From Paractinoplanes ovalisporus (lineage in GTDB: Bacteria > Actinomycetota > Actinomycetes > Mycobacteriales > Micromonosporaceae), in contig NZ_JAENHP010000005.1 in the NCBI RefSeq assembly GCF_016834655.1, positions 248,001 through 312,000 of the forward strand: a DNA stretch of 64,000 nucleotides. Direction: 5' to 3'. The position numbers were made by a program, and so were the translations under genes. The notes under the pieces are model-generated. The model was given only the letters and a program-made list of their open reading frames with translations. It had not been told where the DNA came from and did not search any database. Of this stretch, positions 8,487 to 16,344 are shown in pieces (the first letter of the stretch is position 1; each line of letters opens with the position of its first letter).

Positions 8487-9178
8487 CCGAGGTCGCCGAG
8501 CACCACCACGCCGACGTCTCGGGCGGCTGGCTGCGGGCGGCGACCTTCGGCGCGATGGACGGGCTGGTCACCAACATCGCCCTGATCGCCGGGGTCGGCG
8601 GCGGCGGGGTCGACCGCGGCACGCTGGTCCTCACCGGGGTGGCCGGCCTGGTCGCCGGCGCCATCTCGATGGGCATCGGCGAATACACCAGCGTCCGCAC
8701 CCAGAACGAACAGGTCGCGGCCGAGCTGGCCAAGGAGCTGCGCGAGCTGCAGCGCAACCCCGACGGGGAAGCCGACGAGCTGGTCGGCATGTGGGTCGCC
8801 CGCGGGTTGCCCGAGCCGCTGGCCCGTGAGGTCGCCGACATCCTCAAGGAGCACCCCGACCAGGCGCTGCGGGTGCACGCGCAGGAGGAGCTGGGGGTGG
8901 TGCCCGACGAGCTGCCCAGCCCGTGGACGGCGGCCGGGTCGTCGTTCGTGTGCTTCGCCGTCGGCGCGCTGATCCCGCTGCTCACCTATCTGCTCGGCTT
9001 CGACAGCCTGTGGCTGGCGCTGGGGGTGGGCGGGCTCGGCCTGTTCGCGGCGGGCGCGGTCGTCGGCCGGTTCACGGCCCGTCCGTGGTGGTCGGGCGGC
9101 CTGCGGCAGCTCGCCCTGGGTGCGCTGGCCGCCCTCGCCACGTACGGCATCGGCGCGCTGATCGGCGTCGGCGTCTGA
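8483..9178 (+). CDS. VIT1/CCC1-family transporter
   Basis: Integral membrane protein of 231 residues related to vacuolar iron transporter / CCC1 proteins that move Fe2+ or Mn2+. The N-terminal segment FGAMDGLVTNIALIAGVGG and the GAISMGIGEYTSVRTQNE motif are typical. They are followed by a soluble charged insert (about residues 75-145, like the metal-binding domain of the family) and three more hydrophobic segments. It starts with GTG inside the map stop (GTGA overlap), so expression is tied to map. Its end abuts the convergent nucleotidyltransferase gene. Metal specificity is not determinable here. Confidence 0.9.
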   Translation: MTEVAEHHHADVSGGWLRAATFGAMDGLVTNIALIAGVGGGGVDRGTLVLTGVAGLVAGAISMGIGEYTSVRTQNEQVAAELAKELRELQRNPDGEADELVGMWVARGLPEPLAREVADILKEHPDQALRVHAQEELGVVPDELPSPWTAAGSSFVCFAVGALIPLLTYLLGFDSLWLALGVGGLGLFAAGAVVGRFTARPWWSGGLRQLALGALAALATYGIGALIGVGV

Positions 9179-9904
9179 CTATTCGAGGAACTCCTTCAGG
9201 GTGCCGTCGACCGGGCGGCCCCGCGCCGTCAGGTCCTCGGCCTGCGCGTCGAGGATCTTGCTCAGCTCCTGCACGTCGGCCCCGGCCAGCCCGGTGCGTT
9301 TGACCGCGTCGGCCTGGTTGCGGAAATAGGTGCGGCTGAGCAGGCCCGCGACCAGGGCGGCGTGCAGGCGGGCCTCGGCCATCATCACCAGCGCGGCGTC
9401 GGTGTCGTAGTACTCGGCCAGCCGCACCGCCCGGGCGTGCGCGGCCGCCGCGATCTCCCAGTCGTGCCGGGCCAGGCCGCTGAACTCGAGCGGCCGGGCC
9501 TCGGCGAGCCGGCCCAGATGGGCGTCGCGTTGCCGGGCGAACAGGCCGTGGGGGTCGTGCAGCGGTCGGCTGGTGACGAACCGCTCGGCCTCCAACGGCC
9601 AGCGCGGGGTCAGCTCGCGGGCCCGGCGCAGGCCCTCCTCGGCCGTCGTGACCTGCAGGTCGACCAGGATGCCGTCGACCCGGCGCAGCGCGGGCCGGGG
9701 ACCGTGGCCCGGGCGGTAGGTGAGCACGACCAGGTTGACGTCGCTGGAGTCGTGGTCGTCGCCGTGGGCCAGAGAGCCGTGCACGCCGATCGCCTGCACC
9801 TCGGCCGGCCAGCGGTGTCCGACGACGTCGCTCAGCCGGGTGGCCAGGCGGCCCCGGGGCGAGGTGAAGTCGATCTCGTCCTGCACCCGCTCATTCTCGG
9901 GCAT
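9179..9904 (-). CDS. Nucleotidyltransferase-domain protein with altered metal motif
   Basis: 241 residues. The N-terminal half has the ANT/minimal nucleotidyltransferase signature HGSLAHGDDHDSSDVNLVV and a later acidic strand (ILVDLQV). The C-terminal half is helical, like the substrate-binding HEPN-type half of aminoglycoside adenylyltransferases. The second acidic residue of the usual SDxD metal motif is Asn here (SDVN), so activity may be reduced or specialised. It is annotated from the fold motif only; whether it modifies an antibiotic, a nucleotide or a protein is unknown. It is convergent with, and directly adjacent to, the transporter gene. Confidence 0.75.
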   Translation of the reverse strand: MPENERVQDEIDFTSPRGRLATRLSDVVGHRWPAEVQAIGVHGSLAHGDDHDSSDVNLVVLTYRPGHGPRPALRRVDGILVDLQVTTAEEGLRRARELTPRWPLEAERFVTSRPLHDPHGLFARQRDAHLGRLAEARPLEFSGLARHDWEIAAAAHARAVRLAEYYDTDAALVMMAEARLHAALVAGLLSRTYFRNQADAVKRTGLAGADVQELSKILDAQAEDLTARGRPVDGTLKEFLE

Positions 9905-9959
9905 CCATGCGTATGCGGTAGATGTACAGCGCGTAGCTGGAGAAGGGACTTAACGGATT

Positions 9960-10382
9960 TCAGGGACGCCCCGGGAACGGCAGCGTCACCGGGCTCACCG
10001 CGGCCAGGCGGCGCCAGCGGGTCGCCCGTACGGCCGCCTCGGTCATCGCGGCCAGGGCCGTGGCCCGGTCGTTGCCGGTGGTCACCGGCAGCACCGGCCG
10101 CCAGGCCTGGGCCACGCCGTCCTCCACGTGGATCGCCAGCTTGAGCGCGCCGGCCCGGTCGGTCACCTCGAACGGCAGCTGGTAGCCCGCGGGCGACGGC
10201 GCCGAACTGGCCTGGAGCTGGGCCAGCCGCCCGACGAGGTAGTCGCGCCGGCCGCGGTGCGCCTGCTCGGCCGTGCGCGCCTCGGTCACGTCACCCGTGG
10301 TGCTCAGGTTGACCCCGATGATCCCGTACGCGTAGATGGCCGCCTCCTCCGCCGCGAGGGCCGCTCCGAGCTGGGGGTTCAT
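9960..10382 (-). CDS. DUF4439 ferritin-like protein
   Basis: 140-residue all-helical protein of the ferritin-like DUF4439 family. It has EEAAIYAYG in the first helix and the ExxH-type pattern EQAHRGRRDYL in the second, as in ferritin-fold metal sites. It starts with ATG inside the stop of the upstream lipoprotein gene (ATGA overlap), so the two form an operon. A DUF4439-type pair divergent from rimP is a recurring actinobacterial arrangement (compare the genes next to rimP in mycobacteria). The function is not established. The N-terminus has no signal peptide. Confidence 0.85.
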   Translation of the reverse strand: MNPQLGAALAAEEAAIYAYGIIGVNLSTTGDVTEARTAEQAHRGRRDYLVGRLAQLQASSAPSPAGYQLPFEVTDRAGALKLAIHVEDGVAQAWRPVLPVTTGNDRATALAAMTEAAVRATRWRRLAAVSPVTLPFPGRP

Positions 10383-10846
10383 CGCAGCGCCTCGGCGTGG
10401 GTGGCCCGGCTGGCGGCGATCGAACCGATCAGGGCGGCGCGCTCGGCCGGGGCGGCCCGGCACAACGCGACCGCCGACTTCTGCGCCGCCTGCTCGGCCG
10501 AGCGCAGCGTGGCGATCGTCTCGGCCGGGGCGCCGACCGGCGGGCTCGCGCTCGGGCCGGCCGAGGGGGGCGTCTTGCCGATCAGCCGCGAGATCTCGGC
10601 CGCGTGCGTGCGGTGGTCCTCGGCCAGGGGCGTGAGCCGGGAGGCCAGACCGGGCTGGGCCGCGACCGCCCGGTCGTAGGAGGCGGCCAGCGCGACCGCC
10701 TCGTCGAGCAGGGGCTGCAGCGGATCGGGCTGCTCGGGCGGCGCGGGCTCGTCGTCGAAGAGCCCGCACCCGCTCAGGGCGGTGGTGGCCACGCCGGCCA
10801 CGGTCGCTCCCAGGACCCGCCGGCGGCTGTACCCCGTGATGCTCAT
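10379..10846 (-). CDS. Tat-type lipoprotein, helical (DUF4439 partner)
   Basis: 155 residues. The N-terminus SRRRVLGATVAGVATTAL followed by SGC looks like a twin-arginine signal with a lipobox cysteine, so the mature protein is probably a membrane-anchored extracytoplasmic lipoprotein. The rest is a helical bundle with a Pro/Ser linker (about residues 95-110). The start at 10846 gives the compact signal peptide; an in-frame ATG at 10870 is possible. It overlaps the DUF4439 gene by 4 nt and is divergent from rimP. The role is unknown. Confidence 0.8.
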   Translation of the reverse strand: MSITGYSRRRVLGATVAGVATTALSGCGLFDDEPAPPEQPDPLQPLLDEAVALAASYDRAVAAQPGLASRLTPLAEDHRTHAAEISRLIGKTPPSAGPSASPPVGAPAETIATLRSAEQAAQKSAVALCRAAPAERAALIGSIAASRATHAEALR

Positions 10847-10982
10847 GCGCACCGCGCCAGTCAACACCATGGGGTACACACCGTGACCTGCGGATGGCGC
10901 GGAATCGGTGCGGCGGCGAACCGGCGCGAGCCCGGGCGCGTTACGCTCTGTCCCAGCCGCGGGGCTTTCCGGCCCGGCGGCA

Positions 10983-10988
10983 TATAGT
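10983..10988 (+). promoter_or_regulatory. Probable -10 (TATAGT) of the rimP-nusA-infB operon
   Basis: TATAGT about 36 bases before rimP, predicting a leader of roughly 29 nt that includes an AGAAGGG ribosome binding site. No clear TTGACA -35 is visible. Confidence 0.5.
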
Positions 10989-11023
10989 CGTTTGTCCGAT
11001 TGTGAGAGAAGGGTCGAGCACCG

Positions 11024-11638
11024 ATGACGCAGCGTGGTCGCGCCGGGTCCCGGCCCGGACAGCGCCCGGGGCAGCGCCGCCGTCGCGAGGACGAGGAATC
11101 CACCGTCCCCGCCGCGCCGCGCATCGACCTGACCGCCGCCCGCGCCCGCGTGCGCGAGGTGATCGAGCCGGTCGTCACCCGCGCGGGCTACGACCTCGAA
11201 GACGTCAGCGTCACCCGGGCCGGCCGCCGGCACCTGGTGCGCGTGCTGGTCGACACCGACGGCGGCATCAGCCTCGACGACGTGGCGATCGTGTCCCGCG
11301 AGATCTCGACCGCCCTCGACGCGGCCGACGAGAGCGGTGGCGAGGTGCTGGCGGGCGAATACCAGCTCGAGGTCGGTTCCCCCGGCGTCGACCGCCCCCT
11401 CACCCTGCCCCGCCACTGGCGGCGCAACCGGGGCCGGCTGGTCGCGGTCAACGGGCTGACCGGCCGCGTGGTCGACACCGACGACCAGGGTGTCGTGCTC
11501 GACGTCGACGGCACACCCCGCGAGCTGCGCTACGACGAGCTGGGGCCGGGCAAGGTGCAGATCGAGTTCAAGCGGCTGGACGAGGCCGAGTTCGACGACG
11601 AAGACGACGATGAGGACGAAGGGGAGGGCGAGGAATGA
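11024..11638 (+). CDS. rimP: Ribosome maturation factor RimP
   Basis: Factor for 30S subunit maturation. 204 residues with an Arg/Gly-rich N-terminal extension (about 25 residues) and an acidic C-terminal tail (Asp/Glu run over the last 20 residues) around the conserved core, which contains GYDLEDVSVTRAGRRHLVRVLVD-type strands and the VGSPGVDRPL motif. It heads the classical rimP-nusA-ylxR-infB operon. ATG 11024 follows an AGAAGGG site. Its stop overlaps the nusA ATG (ATGA). Confidence 0.96.
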   Translation: MTQRGRAGSRPGQRPGQRRRREDEESTVPAAPRIDLTAARARVREVIEPVVTRAGYDLEDVSVTRAGRRHLVRVLVDTDGGISLDDVAIVSREISTALDAADESGGEVLAGEYQLEVGSPGVDRPLTLPRHWRRNRGRLVAVNGLTGRVVDTDDQGVVLDVDGTPRELRYDELGPGKVQIEFKRLDEAEFDDEDDDEDEGEGEE

Positions 11639-12669
11639 ACATCGACCTCGCGGCGCTGCGCGCCTTGGAGCGCGAGCGGGAGATCCCGTTCGACACGATT
11701 CTGGCCGCCATCGAGACGGCCCTGCTGACCGCCTACCGGCACACCGAGGGCGCCCAGAGCCACGCCCGCGTCGAGATCGACCGCAAGACCGGCGTCGCCT
11801 CGGTGCTGGCGCAGGAGCTCGACGACGAGGGCACCGTGGTGCGTGAGGTGGATGACACCCCGCACGACTTCGGCCGCATCGCCGCCATGACCGCCAAGCA
11901 GGTGATCCTGCAGCGTCTGCGCGAGGCCACCGACGAGCAGCACTTCGGTGAGTACGCGGGACGCGACGGCGACCTGGTCACCGGCATCGTGCAGGCCGAC
12001 GCCGCGCGGGCCGAGAAGGGCATCGTGATCGTCGACCTCGGCAAGATCGAGGCGGTGCTCCCGCAGTCCGAGCAGGTGCCCGGCGAGTCGTACGACCACG
12101 GGTCGCGCATCCGGGCGATCGTGGTGCACGTGGCCAAGGGCTTCCGCGGCCCCCAGGTCACCCTCTCGCGCTCCCACCCGGCCCTGGTCAAGAAGCTGTT
12201 CGCCCTCGAGGTGCCCGAGATCGCCGACGGCACGGTCGAGATCGCCGCGATCGCACGTGAGGCAGGTCACCGCACCAAGATCGCGGTCCACTCGACGGTC
12301 CCGGGCGTCAACGCCAAGGGCGCCTGCATCGGCCCGATGGGCCAGCGGGTCCGGGCCGTGATGAGCGAGCTGCACGGCGAGAAGATCGACATCATCGACT
12401 GGTCGGACGACCCGGCCCAGTTCGTCGGCAACGCCCTCTCGCCGGCAAAGGCCCTGCGTGTCGAGGTGGTGGACGCCGCCACCCGGACGGCCCGGGTCAC
12501 CGTGCCCGATTTCCAGCTGTCGCTTGCGATCGGCCGGGAAGGCCAGAACGCGCGGCTCGCGGCCCGGCTCACCGGGTGGCGGATCGACATCCGGCCGGAC
12601 AACGAGCCCACTGGATCTTCGGACCGTTCCGCACCGGCCGACCGTGATGCGGCCGAGGCGGGAAGCTGA
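11635..12669 (+). CDS. nusA: Transcription termination/antitermination protein NusA
   Basis: RNA-polymerase-associated elongation, pausing and termination factor. 344 residues, the short actinobacterial form that ends after the KH domains and lacks the C-terminal acidic repeats. An N-terminal polymerase-binding domain is followed by an S1 domain (VTGIVQADAARAEKGIVIVDLG region) and two KH domains (KGACIGPMGQR and LAIGREGQNARLA motifs). The start overlaps rimP by 4 nt and has a GGGGAGGG site upstream within rimP. Confidence 0.97.
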   Translation: MNIDLAALRALEREREIPFDTILAAIETALLTAYRHTEGAQSHARVEIDRKTGVASVLAQELDDEGTVVREVDDTPHDFGRIAAMTAKQVILQRLREATDEQHFGEYAGRDGDLVTGIVQADAARAEKGIVIVDLGKIEAVLPQSEQVPGESYDHGSRIRAIVVHVAKGFRGPQVTLSRSHPALVKKLFALEVPEIADGTVEIAAIAREAGHRTKIAVHSTVPGVNAKGACIGPMGQRVRAVMSELHGEKIDIIDWSDDPAQFVGNALSPAKALRVEVVDAATRTARVTVPDFQLSLAIGREGQNARLAARLTGWRIDIRPDNEPTGSSDRSAPADRDAAEAGS

Positions 12670-12709
12670 CCGGATACGCGTCCGGGGCATACGAGGGGTA
12701 GACTTTCAC

Positions 12710-13048
12710 GTGGTCGGTCCGACGCGAACCTGTGTCGGTTGTCGCAAACGCGCGCCGGCCTCCGAGTTGATTCGGTTCGTCGCGGCCGGCTCCGGGGATG
12801 ATCTCCGGCTCCAGCCCGATCCGAACCGCCGACTGCCGGGTCGGGGAGCGCATCTGCATCCTGATCCGGCTTGCTTCGCGCTGGCGGAGCGGCGCCGGGC
12901 CTTCGGGCGGGCGCTGCGTCTCCCCGGTGTTGCTGACACCGGAATGCTTGCCGAGCACATCCGTGTGGTCTCCATTCCACTCGGAACGACCGATGACACG
13001 GCCGCCGTGGCCGCGTCACGACCCAGCAAGGTAGGACGACCCAGATGA
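12710..13048 (+). CDS. ylxR: YlxR/RnpM family RNA-binding protein (DUF448)
   Basis: Small nucleic-acid-binding protein of the nusA-infB operon; family members have been described as modulators of RNase P. 112 residues from GTG 12710. The signature RTCVGCRKRAPASELIRFV and the GRGAHLHPDPACFALA segment are diagnostic. The start was chosen because it lies just before the conserved core and has GAGGGG about 11 nt upstream. There is a 40-nt gap after nusA. Confidence 0.92.
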   Translation: MVGPTRTCVGCRKRAPASELIRFVAAGSGDDLRLQPDPNRRLPGRGAHLHPDPACFALAERRRAFGRALRLPGVADTGMLAEHIRVVSIPLGTTDDTAAVAASRPSKVGRPR

Positions 13049-13094
13049 GCACACGATGAAGTCCCTGAAATGAACAGGCTTCTAGTGCACGAGT

Positions 13095-13125
13095 GAGGTC
13101 GTTGCGGGTGCGCTCGCACGACCTC
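13095..13125 (+). promoter_or_regulatory. RNA hairpin directly before the infB ribosome binding site
   Basis: GAGGTCGTTGCG pairs with CGCACGACCTC across an 8-nt loop (one bulged T). The stem ends 5 nt before the GAGGAG Shine-Dalgarno site of infB. It could set the level of infB translation or mark a processing site. Confidence 0.45.
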
Positions 13126-13140
13126 GAAGTGAGGAGTGCA

Positions 13141-16100
13141 GTGCCAGGAAAGGCCCGCGTACACGAGCTCGCGAAGGAGCTCGGGGTCGACAGCAAGACC
13201 GTTCTCGCCAAGCTCAAAGAGATGGGCGAGTTCGTCAAGTCCGCATCCAGCACGGTCGAGGCTCCGGTGGCCCGGCGGCTGCGTGGTGCCCTCGAGGCAG
13301 GTTCCGCTCCGGCGGCCCCGGCCGCGTCGGCGCCCAGTGCCCCCGCCCCCACCTCCGCCCGTCCGGCTCCGCCCAACGCGCGGCCCCAGCCGCCGCGCAA
13401 GCCGGCCGCCCCGGCCGCGGGAGCGCCCAGCGCCCCCACGTCCCCGGCGGCGCCGTCACCCGGTTCCTTCGCGCGTCCCAAGCCGCCGGCCGGCCGCCCG
13501 GGCCCCACGCCCGGTCCGGTCGCCAAGCCGGCGAGTGCCCACGACATCGAGGTCGCAGCGGCCGAGGCCCGTGCCTCGGCGCTCAAGGCCGAGCAGGAGG
13601 CCGCGGTCAAGGCCGCACAGGCCGCCCGCACCCGCGACGCCGAGCGTCGCGCCCAGCAGCCGCCGGCCGACGGCGGCTCGCGTCCCCGTCCGGGCCCCAA
13701 CGCGGTTCCGCCGCGCCCGGGTTCCCCGGCGGCTCGTCCCGCGGCGCCCGGTGCTCCGGGTGGTCCGCGTCCCGGCCCCGCCGGTGGTGCCCCGCGCCCG
13801 CCGCAGCGTGGTCCCGGTAACAACCCGTTCGGCGTGTCCGGCGGCGGTGGGTCCCGGCCCACCCCGAACGCGATGCCCCGGCCCAACCAGCCCGGCATGC
13901 CGCCGCGGCCGAGCCCGGCGTCGATGCCGCCGCGGCCCAGCCCCGCGTCCATGCCCGCGCAGCGCCCGGCCGGTCCCGGCCGTGGTGGTCCCGGCGGCGG
14001 CGCCGGTCGTCCCGGTGGTCCCGGCGGCGGCCGTGGCGGTCCCGGTGGCGGCGGTGGCGGCTACCGTGGCGGCCCCGGTGGTGGCGGCGGTGGCGGTGGC
14101 TTCCGCGGCGGTCCCGGTGGCGGCGGCGGTGGCGGTGGCTACCGTGGCGGTCCCGGTGGTGGCGGCGGTGGCGGTTTCCGTCCCGGTGGCGGCGGCGGTG
14201 CTCCGGCCGGTGCCGGCGCTCCCGGTCGTCCCGGTGGTGGCGGTCGCGGTCGTGGCGGCGGTGCCGCGGGTGCCTTCGGGCGTCCGGGTGGCCGGCCGAC
14301 CCGCGGTCGCAAGTCGAAGAAGCAGCGGCGTCAGGAGTTCGACAACCTGTCGGCTCCGCAGATGAGCTCGGGCGCCCCGCGTGGTCAGGGCCAGGAGATC
14401 CGGCTCTCCCGCGGCGCGTCGCTCTCCGACTTCGCCGACAAGATCAACGCGAACCCCGGTTCGCTGGTCCAGGAGATGTTCAACCTGGGCGAGATGGTGA
14501 CGGCGACCCAGTCCGTCTCCGACGACACCCTGCTCCTGCTGGGCGAGCACCTGGGCTTCGACGTCCAGATCGTCAGCCCCGAGGACGAGGACCGCGAGCT
14601 GCTCGCGCAGTTCAACATCGACCTCGACGCCGAGGTCGCGGAGGACCGCCTGGTCAGCCGTTCGCCGGTCGTGACCGTCATGGGTCACGTCGACCACGGT
14701 AAGACGAAGCTGCTCGACGCGATCCGCAAGACCAACGTGGTCGCCGGCGAGGCGGGTGGCATCACCCAGCACATCGGCGCCTACCAGGTGCACTACGAGC
14801 ACAACGGGGACGACCGGGCGATCACCTTCCTCGACACCCCGGGTCACGAGGCGTTCACCGCCATGCGTGCCCGTGGTGCCCAGGTGACCGACATCGTCAT
14901 CCTCGTGGTCGCGGCCGACGACGGCGTCATGCCGCAGACGGTCGAGGCGTTGAACCACGCCAAGGCGGCCGAGGTGCCGATCGTGGTCGCGGTCAACAAG
15001 GTCGACAAGCCCGACGCCAACCCCGAGAAGGTGCGTCAGCAGCTGGCCGACTACGGCCTGCTGGCCGAGGAGTACGGCGGCGAGACGATGTTCGTGAACG
15101 TGGCCGCCAAGCCCGGGATCGGCATCGACGAGCTGCTCGAGGCCGTCCTGCTCACCGCCGACGCGTCGCTGGAGCTAACCGCTCCGATCGACGGGGCGGC
15201 CCAGGGCGCGGTCGTCGAGTCGCACCTCGACAAGGGTCGTGGTGCGGTCGCGACGGTGCTGGTGCAGAAGGGCACGCTGCGGGCCGGCGACTCGATCGTG
15301 GCGGGCGGCGCGCACGGTCGCGTCCGCGCCATGCTCGACGAGAACGGCAACCAGGTCGCCGAGGCCCTGCCGGCCCGTCCGGTCCTGGTGCTCGGTCTGA
15401 CCTCGGTGCCCGGCGCGGGCGACACGTTCCTCGCCGGCGAGGACGACCGCACGGTCCGGCAGATCGCCGAGCAGCGGCAGGCCCGCCGCCGCGCGGCGAG
15501 CTTCGCCAACTCGCGCACCAAGGCCACCCTCGAGACGCTCATGGAGCAGCTCAAGGAGGGCGAGAAGACCTCGCTCACCCTGGTCATCAAGGGCGACTCG
15601 TCCGGTTCGGTCGAGGCCCTCGAGGACGCGCTGTTCAAGATCGAGATTCCGGACGAGATCCAGCTCAAGGTCATCCACCGCGGCGTCGGTGCGATCACCG
15701 AGAGCGACGTGAACCTGGCGTCGGCTTCCTCGGAGGCCACCGCCACGATCATCGGCTTCAACGTCCGGGCCTCGAACAAGGTCAAGGAGATGGCCGACCG
15801 GGCGAACGTGGAGATCCGCTACTACAGCGTGATCTACCAGGCCATCGAGGAGATCGAGGCCGCGCTCAAGGGTCTGCTCAAGCCGGAGTACGAAGAGGTC
15901 GAGCTGGGCACGGCGGAGATCCGCGAGGTCTTCCGCTCGTCCAAGATCGGACTCATCGCCGGTTGTATGGTCCGCACCGGTCTCATCCGCCGCAACGCCA
16001 AGGCCCGTATCCTGCGGGAGGGCACTGTGGTGGCCGAGAACGTCACGATCAGCTCGCTGCGCCGCTTCAAGGACGACGCCACCGAGGTCCGCGAGGGCTT

Positions 16101-16191
16101 CGAGTGTGGTCTGACGCTGAGCGGTTTCGGCACCCCGCAGGTCGGCGACGTGATCGAGACCTTCGAGATGCGTGAGAAGCCCCGCGCGTAA
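13141..16191 (+). CDS. infB: Translation initiation factor IF-2
   Basis: GTPase that delivers initiator tRNA to the 30S subunit. 1016 residues, long for the family because of a low-complexity Pro/Ala/Gly/Arg N-region. An N-terminal IF2_N helix (MPGKARVHELAKELGV) is followed by about 350 residues of linker, including a glycine-rich block of GGYRGGPGGG-type repeats (about residues 285-395). Then come the G domain (GHVDHGKT near 513, DTPGHEAF, NKVD), domain II and the C-terminal initiator-tRNA-binding domains. GTG 13141 matches the conserved N-terminus and has GAGGAG 4 nt upstream. Confidence 0.97.
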   Translation: MPGKARVHELAKELGVDSKTVLAKLKEMGEFVKSASSTVEAPVARRLRGALEAGSAPAAPAASAPSAPAPTSARPAPPNARPQPPRKPAAPAAGAPSAPTSPAAPSPGSFARPKPPAGRPGPTPGPVAKPASAHDIEVAAAEARASALKAEQEAAVKAAQAARTRDAERRAQQPPADGGSRPRPGPNAVPPRPGSPAARPAAPGAPGGPRPGPAGGAPRPPQRGPGNNPFGVSGGGGSRPTPNAMPRPNQPGMPPRPSPASMPPRPSPASMPAQRPAGPGRGGPGGGAGRPGGPGGGRGGPGGGGGGYRGGPGGGGGGGGFRGGPGGGGGGGGYRGGPGGGGGGGFRPGGGGGAPAGAGAPGRPGGGGRGRGGGAAGAFGRPGGRPTRGRKSKKQRRQEFDNLSAPQMSSGAPRGQGQEIRLSRGASLSDFADKINANPGSLVQEMFNLGEMVTATQSVSDDTLLLLGEHLGFDVQIVSPEDEDRELLAQFNIDLDAEVAEDRLVSRSPVVTVMGHVDHGKTKLLDAIRKTNVVAGEAGGITQHIGAYQVHYEHNGDDRAITFLDTPGHEAFTAMRARGAQVTDIVILVVAADDGVMPQTVEALNHAKAAEVPIVVAVNKVDKPDANPEKVRQQLADYGLLAEEYGGETMFVNVAAKPGIGIDELLEAVLLTADASLELTAPIDGAAQGAVVESHLDKGRGAVATVLVQKGTLRAGDSIVAGGAHGRVRAMLDENGNQVAEALPARPVLVLGLTSVPGAGDTFLAGEDDRTVRQIAEQRQARRRAASFANSRTKATLETLMEQLKEGEKTSLTLVIKGDSSGSVEALEDALFKIEIPDEIQLKVIHRGVGAITESDVNLASASSEATATIIGFNVRASNKVKEMADRANVEIRYYSVIYQAIEEIEAALKGLLKPEYEEVELGTAEIREVFRSSKIGLIAGCMVRTGLIRRNAKARILREGTVVAENVTISSLRRFKDDATEVREGFECGLTLSGFGTPQVGDVIETFEMREKPRA

Positions 16192-16208
16192 TTGCGAGTG
16201 CTGGTGAA

Positions 16209-16242
16209 GCGCCCCCGTCCGCGGCAACGCGGGCGGGGGCGC
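16209..16242 (+). terminator. Hairpin terminator after infB
   Basis: A 15-bp stem (GCGCCCCCGTCCGCG / CGCGGGCGGGGGCGC, one G-T pair) closed by a GCAA tetraloop, 17 nt after the infB stop. There is no U-tract, which is common for actinomycete terminators. Confidence 0.75.
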
Positions 16243-16306
16243 TCGCTATGTGAGCCCACCCCGTCCGCGGCAACGCGGGCCGGGGCGCTCGCTTGGTGAG
16301 CCCGGC
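16215..16306 (+). repeat. 46-bp tandem duplication of the infB terminator hairpin
   Basis: The block starting CCGTCCGCGGCAACGCGGG at 16215 recurs at 16261 (period 46), followed in both copies by GGGGCGCTCGCT and GTGAGCCC. The second copy also folds (16259-16285, one bulge). Confidence 0.85.
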
Positions 16307-16344
16307 GGCGGAGGCGCTGACCGGGTCCTGACAAAATCGACGGC

